Below are positions 31,154 to 40,522 of a DNA stretch of 64,000 nucleotides, one piece after another; within the stretch, counting starts at the first letter, position 1; every line of letters starts with the position of its first letter. The notes under the pieces were generated by a model. The model searched no databases and was not told the origin of the DNA. It saw only the letters and a program-made list of their open reading frames with translations. Source of the stretch: CADEFX01 sp046154585 (GTDB taxonomy: Bacteria; Pseudomonadota; Alphaproteobacteria; Rhizobiales; Hyphomicrobiaceae); NCBI GenBank assembly GCA_046154585.1, contig JBJXDX010000003.1:1-64000 (forward strand). The letters are read 5' to 3'. A program made the position numbers and the translations under genes.

Positions 31154-32071
31154 GTGGAATATTTTTTCCAGCAGTTGATCAATGGCATGACGCTCGGCTC
31201 GATCTATGGCCTAATCGCCATTGGATATACGATGGTGTTCGGCATCATCGGCATGGTCAACTTCGCCCACGGCGATGTCTTCATGCTGTCGACGTTCGTC
31301 GCTCTGATCTTCTTTTTGCTGCTCACCCAGGTTCTGGGCTTTGGGTCATTGGTACTGGCCCTGCTCCTTGTGCTCGTGCTGGGGATGGTGCTGACCTCTC
31401 TGTGGGCCTGGACGATCGAACGGCTCGCCTATCGGCCGCTGAGCGGATCGTTCCGCCTCGCTCCTCTGATCTCGGCGATCGGGATGTCGATTTTCCTCAT
31501 GAACCTCGTGCAGGTTGCTCAAGGGCCGCGGAACAAGCCCGTTCCTCCGATGCTCAACGAGGTGATCGTGCTGCATGGCGGATCCAGCTACGCCGTGACG
31601 CTGTCCTATAAGCAGATCCTGATCATCGTCACGACGACAGTGCTGCTGATTGCCTTCTCGTTCCTTGTACAGCGCACGGCTCTCGGCCGCGCCCAGCGCG
31701 CCTGCGAACAGGATCGGCGGATGGCATCTTTGCTCGGCATCGACGTTAACCGCACAGTGTCGCTGACATTCGTCATCGGCGCCGCGCTCGCTGCCGTCGC
31801 TGGATTGCTCTACATGGTCCACTATGGGGTCGTGAGCTTCGCCGACGGCTTTGTGCCGGGCGTCAAGGCATTCACTGCGGCGGTCCTCGGGGGCATCGGA
31901 TCGCTGCCCGGCGCCGTCATCGGGGGGCTTCTGATCGGCCTCATCGAAACGTTCTGGTCGGCCTATTTTTCCATCGACTACAAGGATGTCGCGACCTTCT
32001 CCATTCTCGTCATTACAGTGATCTTCCTTCCATCCGGACTTCTCGGCCGGCCTGAAGTCGAGAAGGTCTAA
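31154..32071 (+). CDS. livH: branched-chain amino acid ABC transporter permease LivH
   Basis: This 305-residue inner-membrane permease starts MEYFFQQLINGMTLGSIYGL and continues GYTMVFGIIGMVNFAHGD, the standard LivH opening. The cytoplasmic coupling region is RAQRACEQDRRMASLLGIDVNR, and GVKAFTAAVLGGIGSLPGAVIGG follows. GTG at 31154 has GAGGGGTGG upstream. It shares one base with livM. With LivM, LivG, LivF and a binding protein it should import branched-chain amino acids or, as in some related systems, amides or urea. Confidence 0.92.
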   Translation: MEYFFQQLINGMTLGSIYGLIAIGYTMVFGIIGMVNFAHGDVFMLSTFVALIFFLLLTQVLGFGSLVLALLLVLVLGMVLTSLWAWTIERLAYRPLSGSFRLAPLISAIGMSIFLMNLVQVAQGPRNKPVPPMLNEVIVLHGGSSYAVTLSYKQILIIVTTTVLLIAFSFLVQRTALGRAQRACEQDRRMASLLGIDVNRTVSLTFVIGAALAAVAGLLYMVHYGVVSFADGFVPGVKAFTAAVLGGIGSLPGAVIGGLLIGLIETFWSAYFSIDYKDVATFSILVITVIFLPSGLLGRPEVEKV

Positions 32072-33492
32072 TGTCGATGCCGGGCGCTGGTCCAGACCAC
32101 GGCTCGACACAATCACCCGGGATCGGGGCCGCAATCATCGACGCAGGCAAGGCAGGGCTTCTGGCGCTCGGTCTGGCCATTCCCATCCTAGCCCTGCGGA
32201 CCGAAACGAATTTAGAAAACCAGCTCATCCTGCAGGAGCGCTGGGGCTACGTGGCCGTTGCCGTTGCTGTAGCCTTTGCCGGGCGCCTTCTGTACCTGCT
32301 TACACCGCGCCGGCATCCGGCGCCGAAAGCGCGATCGCTTGCTTTTGCGGGTTCCGGCGTCGCACACGCTGTCTCGATCATCGGTTTGGCGTTGCTGGTC
32401 GTATATCCGTTTCTGATACTGCTCCTCGTCGGTAAAGCGGCATCGCTCAAATGGATCGACAATTTCGGTATCCAGATCCTGATCTACGTGATGCTCGGGT
32501 GGGGTTTGAATATCGTCGTGGGCCTAGCCGGCTTGCTCGACCTCGGCTACGTCGCGTTCTATGCCGTGGGTGCCTATTCCTACGCGCTACTCGCCGCGAG
32601 CGCCCCCATCAAGGAATTCATGGCCGACATGATCGGCCCAACCTTTTGGCCGCTTTGGGCGTTTTGGATCTGCCTGCCTGTTGCGGGCATCCTTGCGGCC
32701 TTCTGGGGCGTCATTCTCGGATTTCCGGTGCTGCGGTTACGTGGCGACTATCTGGCCATCGTGACGCTCGCGTTCGGCGAGATCATCCGGCTCGTGTTGA
32801 TCAACTGGATCGATCTGACAAACGGGTATGCCGGCATCTCGGGGATTCCGAGGCCGAGTTTCTTCGGCATACCGTTCAACGCTTCAGAAAGCGGCTTTGC
32901 CGCAATCTTCGGGCTCGAATTCTCGCCGCTGTATCGCACGATCTTCCTGTTCTATCTGATCCTTGCGCTCGCTCTGCTGACCAACTGGGTGACCTTGCGC
33001 CTGAGGCGATTGCCAGTCGGCAGGGCGTGGGAGGCGTTGCGAGAGGACGAAATCGCCTGCCGATCCCTTGGCATCAACACTACCAACACCAAGCTCACGG
33101 CATTCGCCATCGGCGCAGGCTTCGGCGGCTTTGCCGGCGCGTTCTTCGCCGCCAGGCAGAACTTCATCAGCCCTGAATCTTTTACGTTCATGGAGAGCGC
33201 GATCATTCTAGCGATTGTCGTGTTGGGCGGAATGGGCAGCCAGATTGGCGTGGCGATCGCGGCTGTAGCCATGATCGGCGGCACCGAAATCCTGCGCGAG
33301 CTCGATTGGCTGAAGCATGTTTTCGGCCAGAGTTTCGATCCCGCTCAATACCGGATGCTGATCTTCGGCCTCGCCATGGTACTGCTGATGATCTGGCGAC
33401 CGCGCGGTCTCATATCCACACGCTACCCCTCCATCTACCTCAAGGAGCGAAAGTCCGTTTCGGGCGATCTCGTCAAGGAGGGGCACGGCTGA
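32071..33492 (+). CDS. livM: branched-chain amino acid ABC transporter permease LivM
   Basis: This 473-residue permease has the LivM core: LGWGLNIVVGLAGLLDLGYVAFYAVGAY, LRGDYLAIVTLAFGEIIRLV and WEALREDEIACRSLGINTTNTKL. The N-terminal 110 residues, with two extra membrane segments, make it longer than the shorter LivM proteins. The start overlaps livH by one base and the stop overlaps livG by one base, indicating translational coupling. Confidence 0.92.
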   Translation: MSMPGAGPDHGSTQSPGIGAAIIDAGKAGLLALGLAIPILALRTETNLENQLILQERWGYVAVAVAVAFAGRLLYLLTPRRHPAPKARSLAFAGSGVAHAVSIIGLALLVVYPFLILLLVGKAASLKWIDNFGIQILIYVMLGWGLNIVVGLAGLLDLGYVAFYAVGAYSYALLAASAPIKEFMADMIGPTFWPLWAFWICLPVAGILAAFWGVILGFPVLRLRGDYLAIVTLAFGEIIRLVLINWIDLTNGYAGISGIPRPSFFGIPFNASESGFAAIFGLEFSPLYRTIFLFYLILALALLTNWVTLRLRRLPVGRAWEALREDEIACRSLGINTTNTKLTAFAIGAGFGGFAGAFFAARQNFISPESFTFMESAIILAIVVLGGMGSQIGVAIAAVAMIGGTEILRELDWLKHVFGQSFDPAQYRMLIFGLAMVLLMIWRPRGLISTRYPSIYLKERKSVSGDLVKEGHG

Positions 33493-34406
33493 TGGCAGTG
33501 CAGCGCGAGCGCGAGCCATTACTCGAGGTCGAGCACCTCATGATGCAGTTCGGCGGCCTCGTGGCCATTAACGACCTCTCGTTCAACGCGCGACGCGGAG
33601 ACATCACAGCCATCATCGGACCGAACGGTGCCGGCAAGACTACGGTTTTCAACTGCATCACCGGATTCTATAAGCCGACGTCGGGACGCATACTGCTATC
33701 CGCCGAAGGATCGGCGACATCTGCTGACATCGATACGCTGACCAGGAGCGGCCGCAGATCAATGGCAACGGCGGCCGGCCGCATTTTCCTGCTCGAGCGC
33801 ATGCCCGATTTCGAGATTGCGTGGCAGGCTAAAGTCGCCCGTACTTTCCAGAACATTCGGCTGTTCACGGGCATGACTGTGCTCGAGAACCTTATCGTTG
33901 CGCAGCACAACGCCCTTATGCGCGCGTCTGGCTGGACGGTTTTAGGCATGTTCGGAGCAAGCTCGTACCACCGGGCCGAAGCGCGTGCCGTCGATCTCGC
34001 GCGCTTCTGGCTTGACCGCATCGGCCTGCTCGACCGCGCCGATGTCGCGGCAGGCGAGCTACCCTACGGCGATCAGCGACGGCTCGAGATTGCGCGCGCG
34101 ATGTGCACGGAGCCGGTTATGCTCTGTCTCGACGAACCAGCTGCGGGCCTCAACCCGCGCGAAAGCGCCAATCTCAACGCACTCCTGAAGTCGATCCAGG
34201 ACGAGCACAGGACATCAGTCCTGCTGATCGAGCACGACATGTCGGTCGTGATGGAGATTTCCGACCATGTGGTCGTTCTGGAATATGGGACCAAGATCTC
34301 GGATGGCCCGCCGAGCTACGTGCGGAACGATCCCAAAGTCGTGGCAGCCTACCTTGGTGTGGAAGACGACGAAGTGGCTCTAGCCGAGGCCGGGGTCGCC
34401 CGATGA
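33492..34406 (+). CDS. livG: branched-chain amino acid ABC transporter ATPase LivG
   Basis: This 304-residue ATPase has Walker A G43-PNGAGKT-T, the Q-loop region ARTFQNIRLFTGM, a signature-like PYGDQRRLEIARAM, and Walker B LCLDEPAAGLNP. In the signature the common SGGQ reads YGDQ, which is usual for LivG. The central insertion between Walker A and the Q-loop is longer than in many LivG proteins. The frame is open upstream inside livM, but ATG 33492 on the livM stop is the natural start. Confidence 0.92.
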   Translation: MAVQREREPLLEVEHLMMQFGGLVAINDLSFNARRGDITAIIGPNGAGKTTVFNCITGFYKPTSGRILLSAEGSATSADIDTLTRSGRRSMATAAGRIFLLERMPDFEIAWQAKVARTFQNIRLFTGMTVLENLIVAQHNALMRASGWTVLGMFGASSYHRAEARAVDLARFWLDRIGLLDRADVAAGELPYGDQRRLEIARAMCTEPVMLCLDEPAAGLNPRESANLNALLKSIQDEHRTSVLLIEHDMSVVMEISDHVVVLEYGTKISDGPPSYVRNDPKVVAAYLGVEDDEVALAEAGVAR

Positions 34407-35128
34407 GCGACGTGCTGCTGTCCATTCGGCAGGTCAAAAGCTTTTATGGGAACATCATGGCGCTCAAGGGCGTCGACCTGGACGTCCACGAAGGCGAGAT
34501 CGTCACTCTCATAGGTGCCAACGGTGCCGGCAAATCGACACTGATGATGACGGTATTCGGCAACCCTCGGGCCCGCGAGGGCCAGATCGTCTACGAAGGC
34601 CGGAACATCACGCACCTGCCGACCCACGAGATCGCCCGGCTCCGCATTGCCCAATCACCGGAAGGACGTCGTATCTTTCCGCGCATGACGGTGCTGGAAA
34701 ACCTGCAGATGGGTGCGGAAATCGATGGCCTTGCCCACTTTGACGAGGATCTCGACCGGGTTACACAGCTCTTTCCGCGGCTGAAGGAGAGATTGCATCA
34801 GCGCGGCGGCACGTTGTCGGGCGGCGAGCAACAGATGCTTGCCATCGCCCGCGCGCTTATGAGCCGGCCCAAGCTCCTTCTTCTCGACGAGCCGTCCCTC
34901 GGATTGGCCCCTCTCATCGTCAAGCAGATCTTCGAGGTCATCCGAGATCTCAATCAGCGACAACGCATCACCATTTTCCTGGTGGAGCAGAATGCCTTCC
35001 ATGCGCTACGCCTTGCGCACCGCGGCTACGTCATGGTGAACGGCTTGATCACGATGACCGGAACCGGCCAGGACCTACTGGCGCGCCCTGAAATCCGCGC
35101 TGCCTATCTCGAAGGCGGGCGCCACTGA
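34403..35128 (+). CDS. livF: branched-chain amino acid ABC transporter ATPase LivF
   Basis: This 241-residue ATPase has Walker A G38-ANGAGKS-T, the region IAQSPEGRRIFPRMTVLENL typical of LivF, the signature TLSGGEQQMLAIARAL and Walker B LLLDEPSLGLAP. It overlaps livG by four bases (ATGA). A small conserved membrane-protein gene follows 24 bp downstream. Confidence 0.93.
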   Translation: MSDVLLSIRQVKSFYGNIMALKGVDLDVHEGEIVTLIGANGAGKSTLMMTVFGNPRAREGQIVYEGRNITHLPTHEIARLRIAQSPEGRRIFPRMTVLENLQMGAEIDGLAHFDEDLDRVTQLFPRLKERLHQRGGTLSGGEQQMLAIARALMSRPKLLLLDEPSLGLAPLIVKQIFEVIRDLNQRQRITIFLVEQNAFHALRLAHRGYVMVNGLITMTGTGQDLLARPEIRAAYLEGGRH

Positions 35129-35152
35129 GATGCGGCGGAGGTAGGCGAACCC

Positions 35153-35488
35153 ATGCTCGGCGCGTTTTATGAAACTGGACCGAAGGGCCTGTGGATTTTC
35201 CTTCTCATTACAATAATCATAGGCGGCTCCGCAGGTTACGTATCCGGGCGTGCGATTGCGCAAACTTGGCGACCGTTCTGGAATGTCCCCCTTTATATGC
35301 TGCTGTTAGCTGCTGCCGTGCGCTTCTTTCACTATGCCTTGTTCTGGGAAGTTCTCTTTTCCCTGAAAAACTACATCGTCGATTTTGTTGTGGCGTTCAT
35401 AGCTGCCGCCGTTGGATATCGGGTGACAAGGGCGCGCCAGATGGCGGCCCAGTATGGGTCGATCTTTGGGCGCACAACCCAGCAATAG
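35153..35488 (+). CDS. small membrane protein of the liv operon (DUF6867-like)
   Basis: This 111-residue protein has about three hydrophobic segments (17-36, 45-62 and 72-90) and a basic C-terminus. Similar small proteins occur between livF and the binding-protein gene in other Hyphomicrobiales. I recall the DUF6867 label, but the match is from memory of context. The function is unknown; an accessory role in the transporter is possible. Confidence 0.65.
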   Translation: MLGAFYETGPKGLWIFLLITIIIGGSAGYVSGRAIAQTWRPFWNVPLYMLLLAAAVRFFHYALFWEVLFSLKNYIVDFVVAFIAAAVGYRVTRARQMAAQYGSIFGRTTQQ

Positions 35489-35640
35489 CTGCCAATTCCG
35501 GCACGACAAGTCCGGTTCCTGCCCGTGAATCGACGTGACTTCGCCCTTATTTCGGGGAATCATGCAGCCTTCTAGGCGAGGCCATTCGCCTGATCTGGGC
35601 GCAAACCGTGTCCGGGTCTATCATGCAAGGGAGTGCGTGA

Positions 35641-36756
35641 ATGAATAAGCTCGTGTGGTCGGGGATCGCGCTTGCTGCGAGCCTGGCGTTCACAGGAACA
35701 GCCAACGCGCAGATCAAGGTCGGTGTGGCAGGGCCGCTCACCGGACCCAATGCTGCCTTCGGCGCTCAGTTGAAGAATGGAGCCGAGCAAGCTGCGGCGG
35801 ATATCAACGCCGCCGGCGGCATCAACGGTCAGAAGGTCGAGCTGTCATTTGGCGACGACGTTTCCGATCCGAAGCAGGGCGTTTCGGTGGCGAATAAGTT
35901 CGTCGGCGACGGTGTGAAATTCGTCATCGGTCACTTCAATTCCGGCGTCACGATGCCGGCGTCGGAAGTGTATGCCGAGAACGGCATCTACATGATCTCG
36001 CCGTCCGCCACGAACCCGAAAATTACGGAGCGCGGCTTGTGGAACGTTGCCCGCACGTGCGGCCGCGACGACCAGCAGGGAGAAGTGGCAGCTCAATACA
36101 TTGCCAACTCGCTGAAGGGCAAGAAGGTCGCCATCGTTCATGACAAGACGACCTACGGCAAAGGTTTGGCCGACGAGACTCAAAAGGGCATGAACAAGGC
36201 CGGCGTCAAGGAAGTGCTGTACGAAGGCGTGAACACCGGCGAAAAGGACTTCTCCGCCCTGGTGTCCAAGATCAAAGCCGCAGGTGCTGATGTGGTATAT
36301 TGGGGTGGCCTGCACACCGAAGGCGGCCTCATTGTCCGTCAGATGCGCGATCAAGGCGTGGGCGCCGTGATGATGTCGGGCGACGGCATCACGACCGATG
36401 AGTTTGCGGCGATTGGCGGCCCTGGTGTCGAAGGCACGCTGATGACGTTCCCGCCGGATCCCCAGAAGCGTCCAGAGGCGGCCGACGTGGTCAAGAAGTT
36501 CCTGGACAAGAACTACAAGCCTGAGTCCTACACGCTCTACAGCTATGCGGCTCTGCAGGTGATCGCGCAGGCCGCCGCCGACGCCAAGTCTCTCGATCCC
36601 AAGAAGGTCGCCGAGGCCACGCGCACGGGCAAGAAGTTCAAGACCGTGATCGGCGAACTGGGCTTCGACAGCAAGGGCGACATCACCCGCCCCGACTACG
36701 TCGTCTACACCTGGAAGAAGGGCGCTGACGGCAAGATCACCTACGTGCAGAATTGA
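35641..36756 (+). CDS. branched-chain amino acid ABC transporter binding protein (LivJ/LivK type)
   Basis: This 371-residue periplasmic protein has a clear signal peptide (about 1-24, ending GTANAQ). The mature part begins IKVGVAGPLTGPNAAFG and has the two-lobe type I pattern: INAAGGINGQKVEL, VIGHFNSGVTMPASEVY, SPSATNPKITERGLWNVART and VAIVHDKTTYGKGLADE. It is the likely primary ligand receptor for LivHMGF. A ribosome binding site GGGAG precedes the ATG. A strong hairpin terminator lies 44 bp after the stop. Confidence 0.92.
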   Translation: MNKLVWSGIALAASLAFTGTANAQIKVGVAGPLTGPNAAFGAQLKNGAEQAAADINAAGGINGQKVELSFGDDVSDPKQGVSVANKFVGDGVKFVIGHFNSGVTMPASEVYAENGIYMISPSATNPKITERGLWNVARTCGRDDQQGEVAAQYIANSLKGKKVAIVHDKTTYGKGLADETQKGMNKAGVKEVLYEGVNTGEKDFSALVSKIKAAGADVVYWGGLHTEGGLIVRQMRDQGVGAVMMSGDGITTDEFAAIGGPGVEGTLMTFPPDPQKRPEAADVVKKFLDKNYKPESYTLYSYAALQVIAQAAADAKSLDPKKVAEATRTGKKFKTVIGELGFDSKGDITRPDYVVYTWKKGADGKITYVQN

Positions 36757-36775
36757 GCAGCCTCTGCTGACATCA

Positions 36776-37951
36776 ATGTTAGCGCGATACGGAAACTGGA
36801 GGCAGCCCTTAGGGCTGCCTCTTGGCGTTTGCATACGCCGAATTGCGATCTTGGTCGCTCGCGCCGGCGTGCTGGTCTTCTGGCTTGCGCTTAGCGGGGC
36901 GAGCGTAAGCCGCGCAGATTTCATTATTGCTGCCGTTGGCTCTGCGGATCCCCCAGGTAATCCCGCCGCAGCGGTCCGAACGGGCGTCGAGCTGGCGGTC
37001 AGCAATATTTGGCCAGGCGGAGCCGTCGCCGACGGCAAGGCAATCCGCATCATTACTGCCGACGACCAATGCAACGCGGCAGGCGCTGAGGCTGCCGCGC
37101 GCAGCGTCGTCGCGGCAGGCGCAAGTGTCGTCATTGGGCATGTCTGCTCGAGCGCGGCAATCGCAGCAGCGCCGATCTATACCGAGGCACGCATACCCTT
37201 CATCTCCGTCGGTGCGAGGAACCCTAAATTCACGGACGAGCGGTCTGGCCCAACAACGTTTCGGCTTGCGGGCCGCAGCGACAAGCAGGCCTCCGAGATT
37301 GCCTCAGCCATCATGAAACGCTATGCCGGCAAAAAGGCTGCCATCCTCAACGATACGAGCCCGCAGTCGCGTGATCTCGCCGACGCAGTGCATCGTTTCC
37401 TGACGGCTGCCAACTACCCGGTGGTGCACCGCGAGTCCTATACGCCGGGCGAAAAGGAGCTGACGGAGCTTGTGCGCCGATTGAAGATTGCCGGGGCCGG
37501 AATTGTTTTCGTACCGGCGCAACCGCATGACTTGGCCATCATTCTCGCTCAGATGCGCGTGCAGCAGCTTGATGCCCATGTCATCGGCAGCGACATGCTC
37601 GCGGTCCCCGCGGTTATCCCAGCGGCCGACCTGGCCGGCGATGCGCTCACCGTCATGCTGTCGTGGACGCCGAAACCGGTGGGTACGGCTGCGGGCAAGG
37701 TCGAGCCGCTCATGCAACTGGGTCGCGAAGCGCGATCGATCGCTCTGCAAGCCTATGCCGCAGTCGAGGCGTGGTCGCAGACCTTCACCGATCAAGGCAC
37801 CAACGACGGCGCGAAGATTGCCGCGGCCTTGTCGGGCAAGGAATTCGAGACAGTTGTCGGGCGCTTGCGTTTCAACGAACGCGGAGATGCTATAATCCCT
37901 TCCTATGCGCTGCATGTTTGGCGCAATGGTGCGTGGCAACGCCTGGACTGA
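36776..37951 (+). CDS. second LivJ/K-type ABC binding protein
   Basis: This protein of up to 391 residues has the type I periplasmic-binding fold (Peripla_BP_6). A hydrophobic signal-like segment (about 24-42) ends near SVSRAD, then FIIAAVGSADPPGNPAAAVRTGVELAV, VVIGHVCSSAAIAAAPIY and PFISVGARNPKFTDE follow in the same order as in the preceding protein. ATG 36776 lacks a ribosome binding site and would include a terminator hairpin, so the true start may be an in-frame TTG near 36851 or a GTG near 36869. A second receptor would let the same permease accept another ligand. Confidence 0.8.
   Translation: MLARYGNWRQPLGLPLGVCIRRIAILVARAGVLVFWLALSGASVSRADFIIAAVGSADPPGNPAAAVRTGVELAVSNIWPGGAVADGKAIRIITADDQCNAAGAEAAARSVVAAGASVVIGHVCSSAAIAAAPIYTEARIPFISVGARNPKFTDERSGPTTFRLAGRSDKQASEIASAIMKRYAGKKAAILNDTSPQSRDLADAVHRFLTAANYPVVHRESYTPGEKELTELVRRLKIAGAGIVFVPAQPHDLAIILAQMRVQQLDAHVIGSDMLAVPAVIPAADLAGDALTVMLSWTPKPVGTAAGKVEPLMQLGREARSIALQAYAAVEAWSQTFTDQGTNDGAKIAAALSGKEFETVVGRLRFNERGDAIIPSYALHVWRNGAWQRLD
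36800..36820 (+). terminator. terminator-like hairpin after the LivJ/K gene
   Basis: A perfect 9-bp stem AGGCAGCCC/GGGCTGCCT with a three-base loop is followed by CTTGGCGTTT. It lies 44 bases after the binding-protein stop. It also falls inside the first codons of the next open frame if that begins at ATG 36776, which casts doubt on that start. Confidence 0.65.
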
Positions 37952-37993
37952 GCCGGCGGTACGCATCGGTCGGCTCGTGGTTGGAAGCGCTGC

Positions 37994-39001
37994 ATGGCAA
38001 AACGAGCGAATCTCATAACCGACGTGCCGGGCGTGCGTGTTGGCAACGCTATCGACGCGCGCGTAGCGACCGGCGTCACCGTGATCCTGCTGGACGCGCC
38101 GAACGTTGCGTCCGGCGTTGTGCGCGGCGGTGCACCAGGAGGGCGGGATACCGCACTGCTCGAGCCAGAAATGACGATGCCGGGTATCGATGCTGTTGTG
38201 TTGTCGGGCGGATCGTTGTTTGGCCTCGATGCGGCGGGCGGCGTCGTCAATTGCCTGCGGGAGCAAGGCATCGGTTTCAAGATCGGCAACGCCACCGTTC
38301 CCATTGCCGTGCAAGCCATAACGTTCGATCTCATGAACGGCGGCGACAAGAGCTGGGGTCGGAAGCCTCCCTATTGGGATCTCGGCTGGGAAGCCACCAA
38401 AAGGGCGTCAACGGAGGAGTTCCCTCTTGGCACTCAAGGTGGCGGCTACGGTGCGACCACAGCCAATTTGAAGGGCGGGTTGGGGTCGGCAAGCGTGACA
38501 ACGCGATCCGGCTTTGAGATCGGCGCTATTGTCGTTGTCAATGCGGTCGGCACGGCCATGATCGGCGACGGACCCCATTTTTGGGCTGCCCCTTACGAAC
38601 GGGAACAGGAATTTGGCGGACGCGGCTTGCCGGCAGTCATTCACGCCGGCGCCCTAGCCTTGCGCATGAAGGGCGGTGCTCCCCCATCGACGACCGTAGC
38701 ACTGGTTGTCACGGACGCCATTCTCACGAAATCTCAGGCCAAGCGGCTGGCAATCATGGCCGACGACGGCTTGGCGCGAGCCATCCGGCCCGCTCACGCG
38801 CCTATGGATGGCGACACTGTCATAGCGGCAGCCATGCTTCGCAAACCCTTGCAGAATGAGAACGTCGATCTCACCGAAATCGGTCTTGCGGCTGCCGATT
38901 GCCTCTCGCGCGCGATCGCCCGGGGCGTGTATGAGGCGACTGCGCTGCCATTTGCCGGCGCCCTTCCCGCTTGGCGCGACAAATTTGGCAGCTCGTCGTG
39001 A
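37994..39001 (+). CDS. P1-family (S58) peptidase, DmpA/NylC-like
   Basis: This 335-residue Ntn-type hydrolase has the family opening ITDVPGVRVGNA, the core VVLSGGSLFGLDAAGGV and GTQGGGYGATTANLKGG. The predicted autocleavage region is PPSTTVALVVTDA, in which a Thr after Ser would be the new N-terminal nucleophile, by comparison with NylC. Family members are aminopeptidases or cyclic/linear amide hydrolases. Being 42 bp behind the second binding protein, it may process the imported peptide or amide. Confidence 0.85.
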   Translation: MAKRANLITDVPGVRVGNAIDARVATGVTVILLDAPNVASGVVRGGAPGGRDTALLEPEMTMPGIDAVVLSGGSLFGLDAAGGVVNCLREQGIGFKIGNATVPIAVQAITFDLMNGGDKSWGRKPPYWDLGWEATKRASTEEFPLGTQGGGYGATTANLKGGLGSASVTTRSGFEIGAIVVVNAVGTAMIGDGPHFWAAPYEREQEFGGRGLPAVIHAGALALRMKGGAPPSTTVALVVTDAILTKSQAKRLAIMADDGLARAIRPAHAPMDGDTVIAAAMLRKPLQNENVDLTEIGLAAADCLSRAIARGVYEATALPFAGALPAWRDKFGSSS

Positions 39002-39177
39002 ACCGCTGGATCGCCGTCGCATCATTGGCCGTCGTCGTGGCCGCGCTGATCCTCTGGCAACAATCCCGCGAACGCTCGATCTCAGCATGCTTGTCCGCGG
39101 GCGGCAGCTGGAGCGGCTCGACCTGCGCGCCAGGAGCGGGCCGCACCATTCTCCAGCGCGATCTGCACAGGTCCTGA
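38998..39177 (+). CDS. small membrane-anchored protein, function unknown
   Basis: This possible 59-residue protein starts at a GTG that overlaps the peptidase stop (GTGA). It has an N-terminal hydrophobic segment (about 5-20) followed by a short outside region with two cysteines (SACLSAGGSWSGSTCAPG). Overlap with the stop and the membrane-anchor layout make it plausible. I do not recognise it. It ends 13 bp before the convergent DadA-like gene. Confidence 0.5.
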   Translation: MNRWIAVASLAVVVAALILWQQSRERSISACLSAGGSWSGSTCAPGAGRTILQRDLHRS

Positions 39178-39190
39178 CGCAGCACTCTCG

Positions 39191-40432
39191 TCAGAAACGG
39201 TCGGCGCGATATGGCGAGGGGTCTGTAAAAGGCGCTTCACTCGTCATCATCTCGGCCAGCAGGCGACCCGTGACCGGCCCCAACGTGAAGCCGAGGTGAT
39301 GATGGCCGAAAGTGAACCACAGCCCGTTGTGTCTCGGCGCCGGCCCGATGACCGGAACCATGTCAGGTAGTGCCGGCCGTCGCCCAAGCCAAGGTTCCGC
39401 CTCGATGCGCTCTCCCAGCGGGAACATCCGGCGCGCAATCGGCTCGACCCGCTCCAACTGCACCGGCGTTTTCGGCGCATCGCGCAAGGCGAACTCCGCG
39501 CCGGTGGTCAGGCGGATTCCCTTCGTCATCGGCGTCATGAGGAAGCCGCTCTCTGCATCGATAACCGGCCGGCTAAGTGTCGCGTTGCCCTTGGCGCGGT
39601 AGTGCATGTGATATCCGCGCTTCCAGCCGAGCGGCAGATCGTAACCGAGCGGACGGAAGATATCGTCCGACCAGGGCCCAAGTGCGAGCACCACGGCGTT
39701 CGCCGTCAACGTTCCGTCCTTGGTCGCGACCGCCCAACCGTCCTGAGTCTGCTCCAGCGAGCGCGCATCTGCGAGCACGAAGCGGCCGCCCTTGCGCACG
39801 AGCAGCTCGGCGTACGCACGTCCGACAGCACCGGGGTCGGCCACCGAGACCGGATCCGTCATGTGGATGCCACCGGCAAACTCCTCGCTAAGATGCGGTT
39901 CAAGCGCGCCAAGGCCCCCTTGGTCGACATGGGTGTAGTTGATGCCAAACACTGCGCGCTCTGTTTGCTCAAGGGCAAGTGCGGCGTCCAGCTTGTCGGG
40001 CGAGCGGAAGACCTTGAGGTAACCGGTGCGGCGGACCATGCCCAGAATGCCCGCCTCGCCCATGAACTCCTCATGCTCGACAATGCAGCGCTCGACCAGC
40101 GGCAACATGGCCCGCGCACTTGCCGCCTTTCCTTCCGGAGTGGAGGCCAGCCAGTAGCGAAACATCCAGGGTGCAATGCGTGGAAGCGCAGAGAGATGGT
40201 AGCTCGCATCGGTCGAATTGTTGCGCGCATAGGTTAGGAGAAGGCTCAAATCCCGCGGAAACATGTATGGCACGACGCCTTCGCGCTGAATGAGGCCGGC
40301 ATTGCCATAAGATGTCTCCTCAGCTGGCCCCCTCCGGTCAATGAGCGTCACGGAACGCCCGCGTTTCAGCAGATGGAGGGCCGCCGATATGCCGACCATA
40401 CCGGCACCGAGAACAATCACGTCAGATTTCAT
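39191..40432 (-). CDS. DadA-like FAD-dependent D-amino-acid dehydrogenase/oxidoreductase
   Basis: This 413-residue DAO-family flavoprotein has a Rossmann motif VIVLGAGMVGISAALHLLKRG (start at residues 5-6) and the DadA pattern ETSYGNAGLIQREGVVPY. C-terminal features are RRPALPDMVPVIGPAPRH and FGHHHLGFTLGPVTGRLLAEM. It would oxidise a D-amino acid or similar amine. The start is put at ATG 40432, since the upstream 14 codons do not resemble the family. It is the last gene of the seven-gene TRAP/hydrolase operon, 90 bp after the epoxide-hydrolase-like gene. Confidence 0.85.
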   Translation of the reverse strand: MKSDVIVLGAGMVGISAALHLLKRGRSVTLIDRRGPAEETSYGNAGLIQREGVVPYMFPRDLSLLLTYARNNSTDASYHLSALPRIAPWMFRYWLASTPEGKAASARAMLPLVERCIVEHEEFMGEAGILGMVRRTGYLKVFRSPDKLDAALALEQTERAVFGINYTHVDQGGLGALEPHLSEEFAGGIHMTDPVSVADPGAVGRAYAELLVRKGGRFVLADARSLEQTQDGWAVATKDGTLTANAVVLALGPWSDDIFRPLGYDLPLGWKRGYHMHYRAKGNATLSRPVIDAESGFLMTPMTKGIRLTTGAEFALRDAPKTPVQLERVEPIARRMFPLGERIEAEPWLGRRPALPDMVPVIGPAPRHNGLWFTFGHHHLGFTLGPVTGRLLAEMMTSEAPFTDPSPYRADRF

Positions 40433-40522
40433 GCGGCTGTCACACGGGCGAGAACGAGCGCAAAGCTCAACCAAAAGCAGAGCATACAGCCATGTATCTC
40501 TTGTACAGCGCGATATGGCGTC

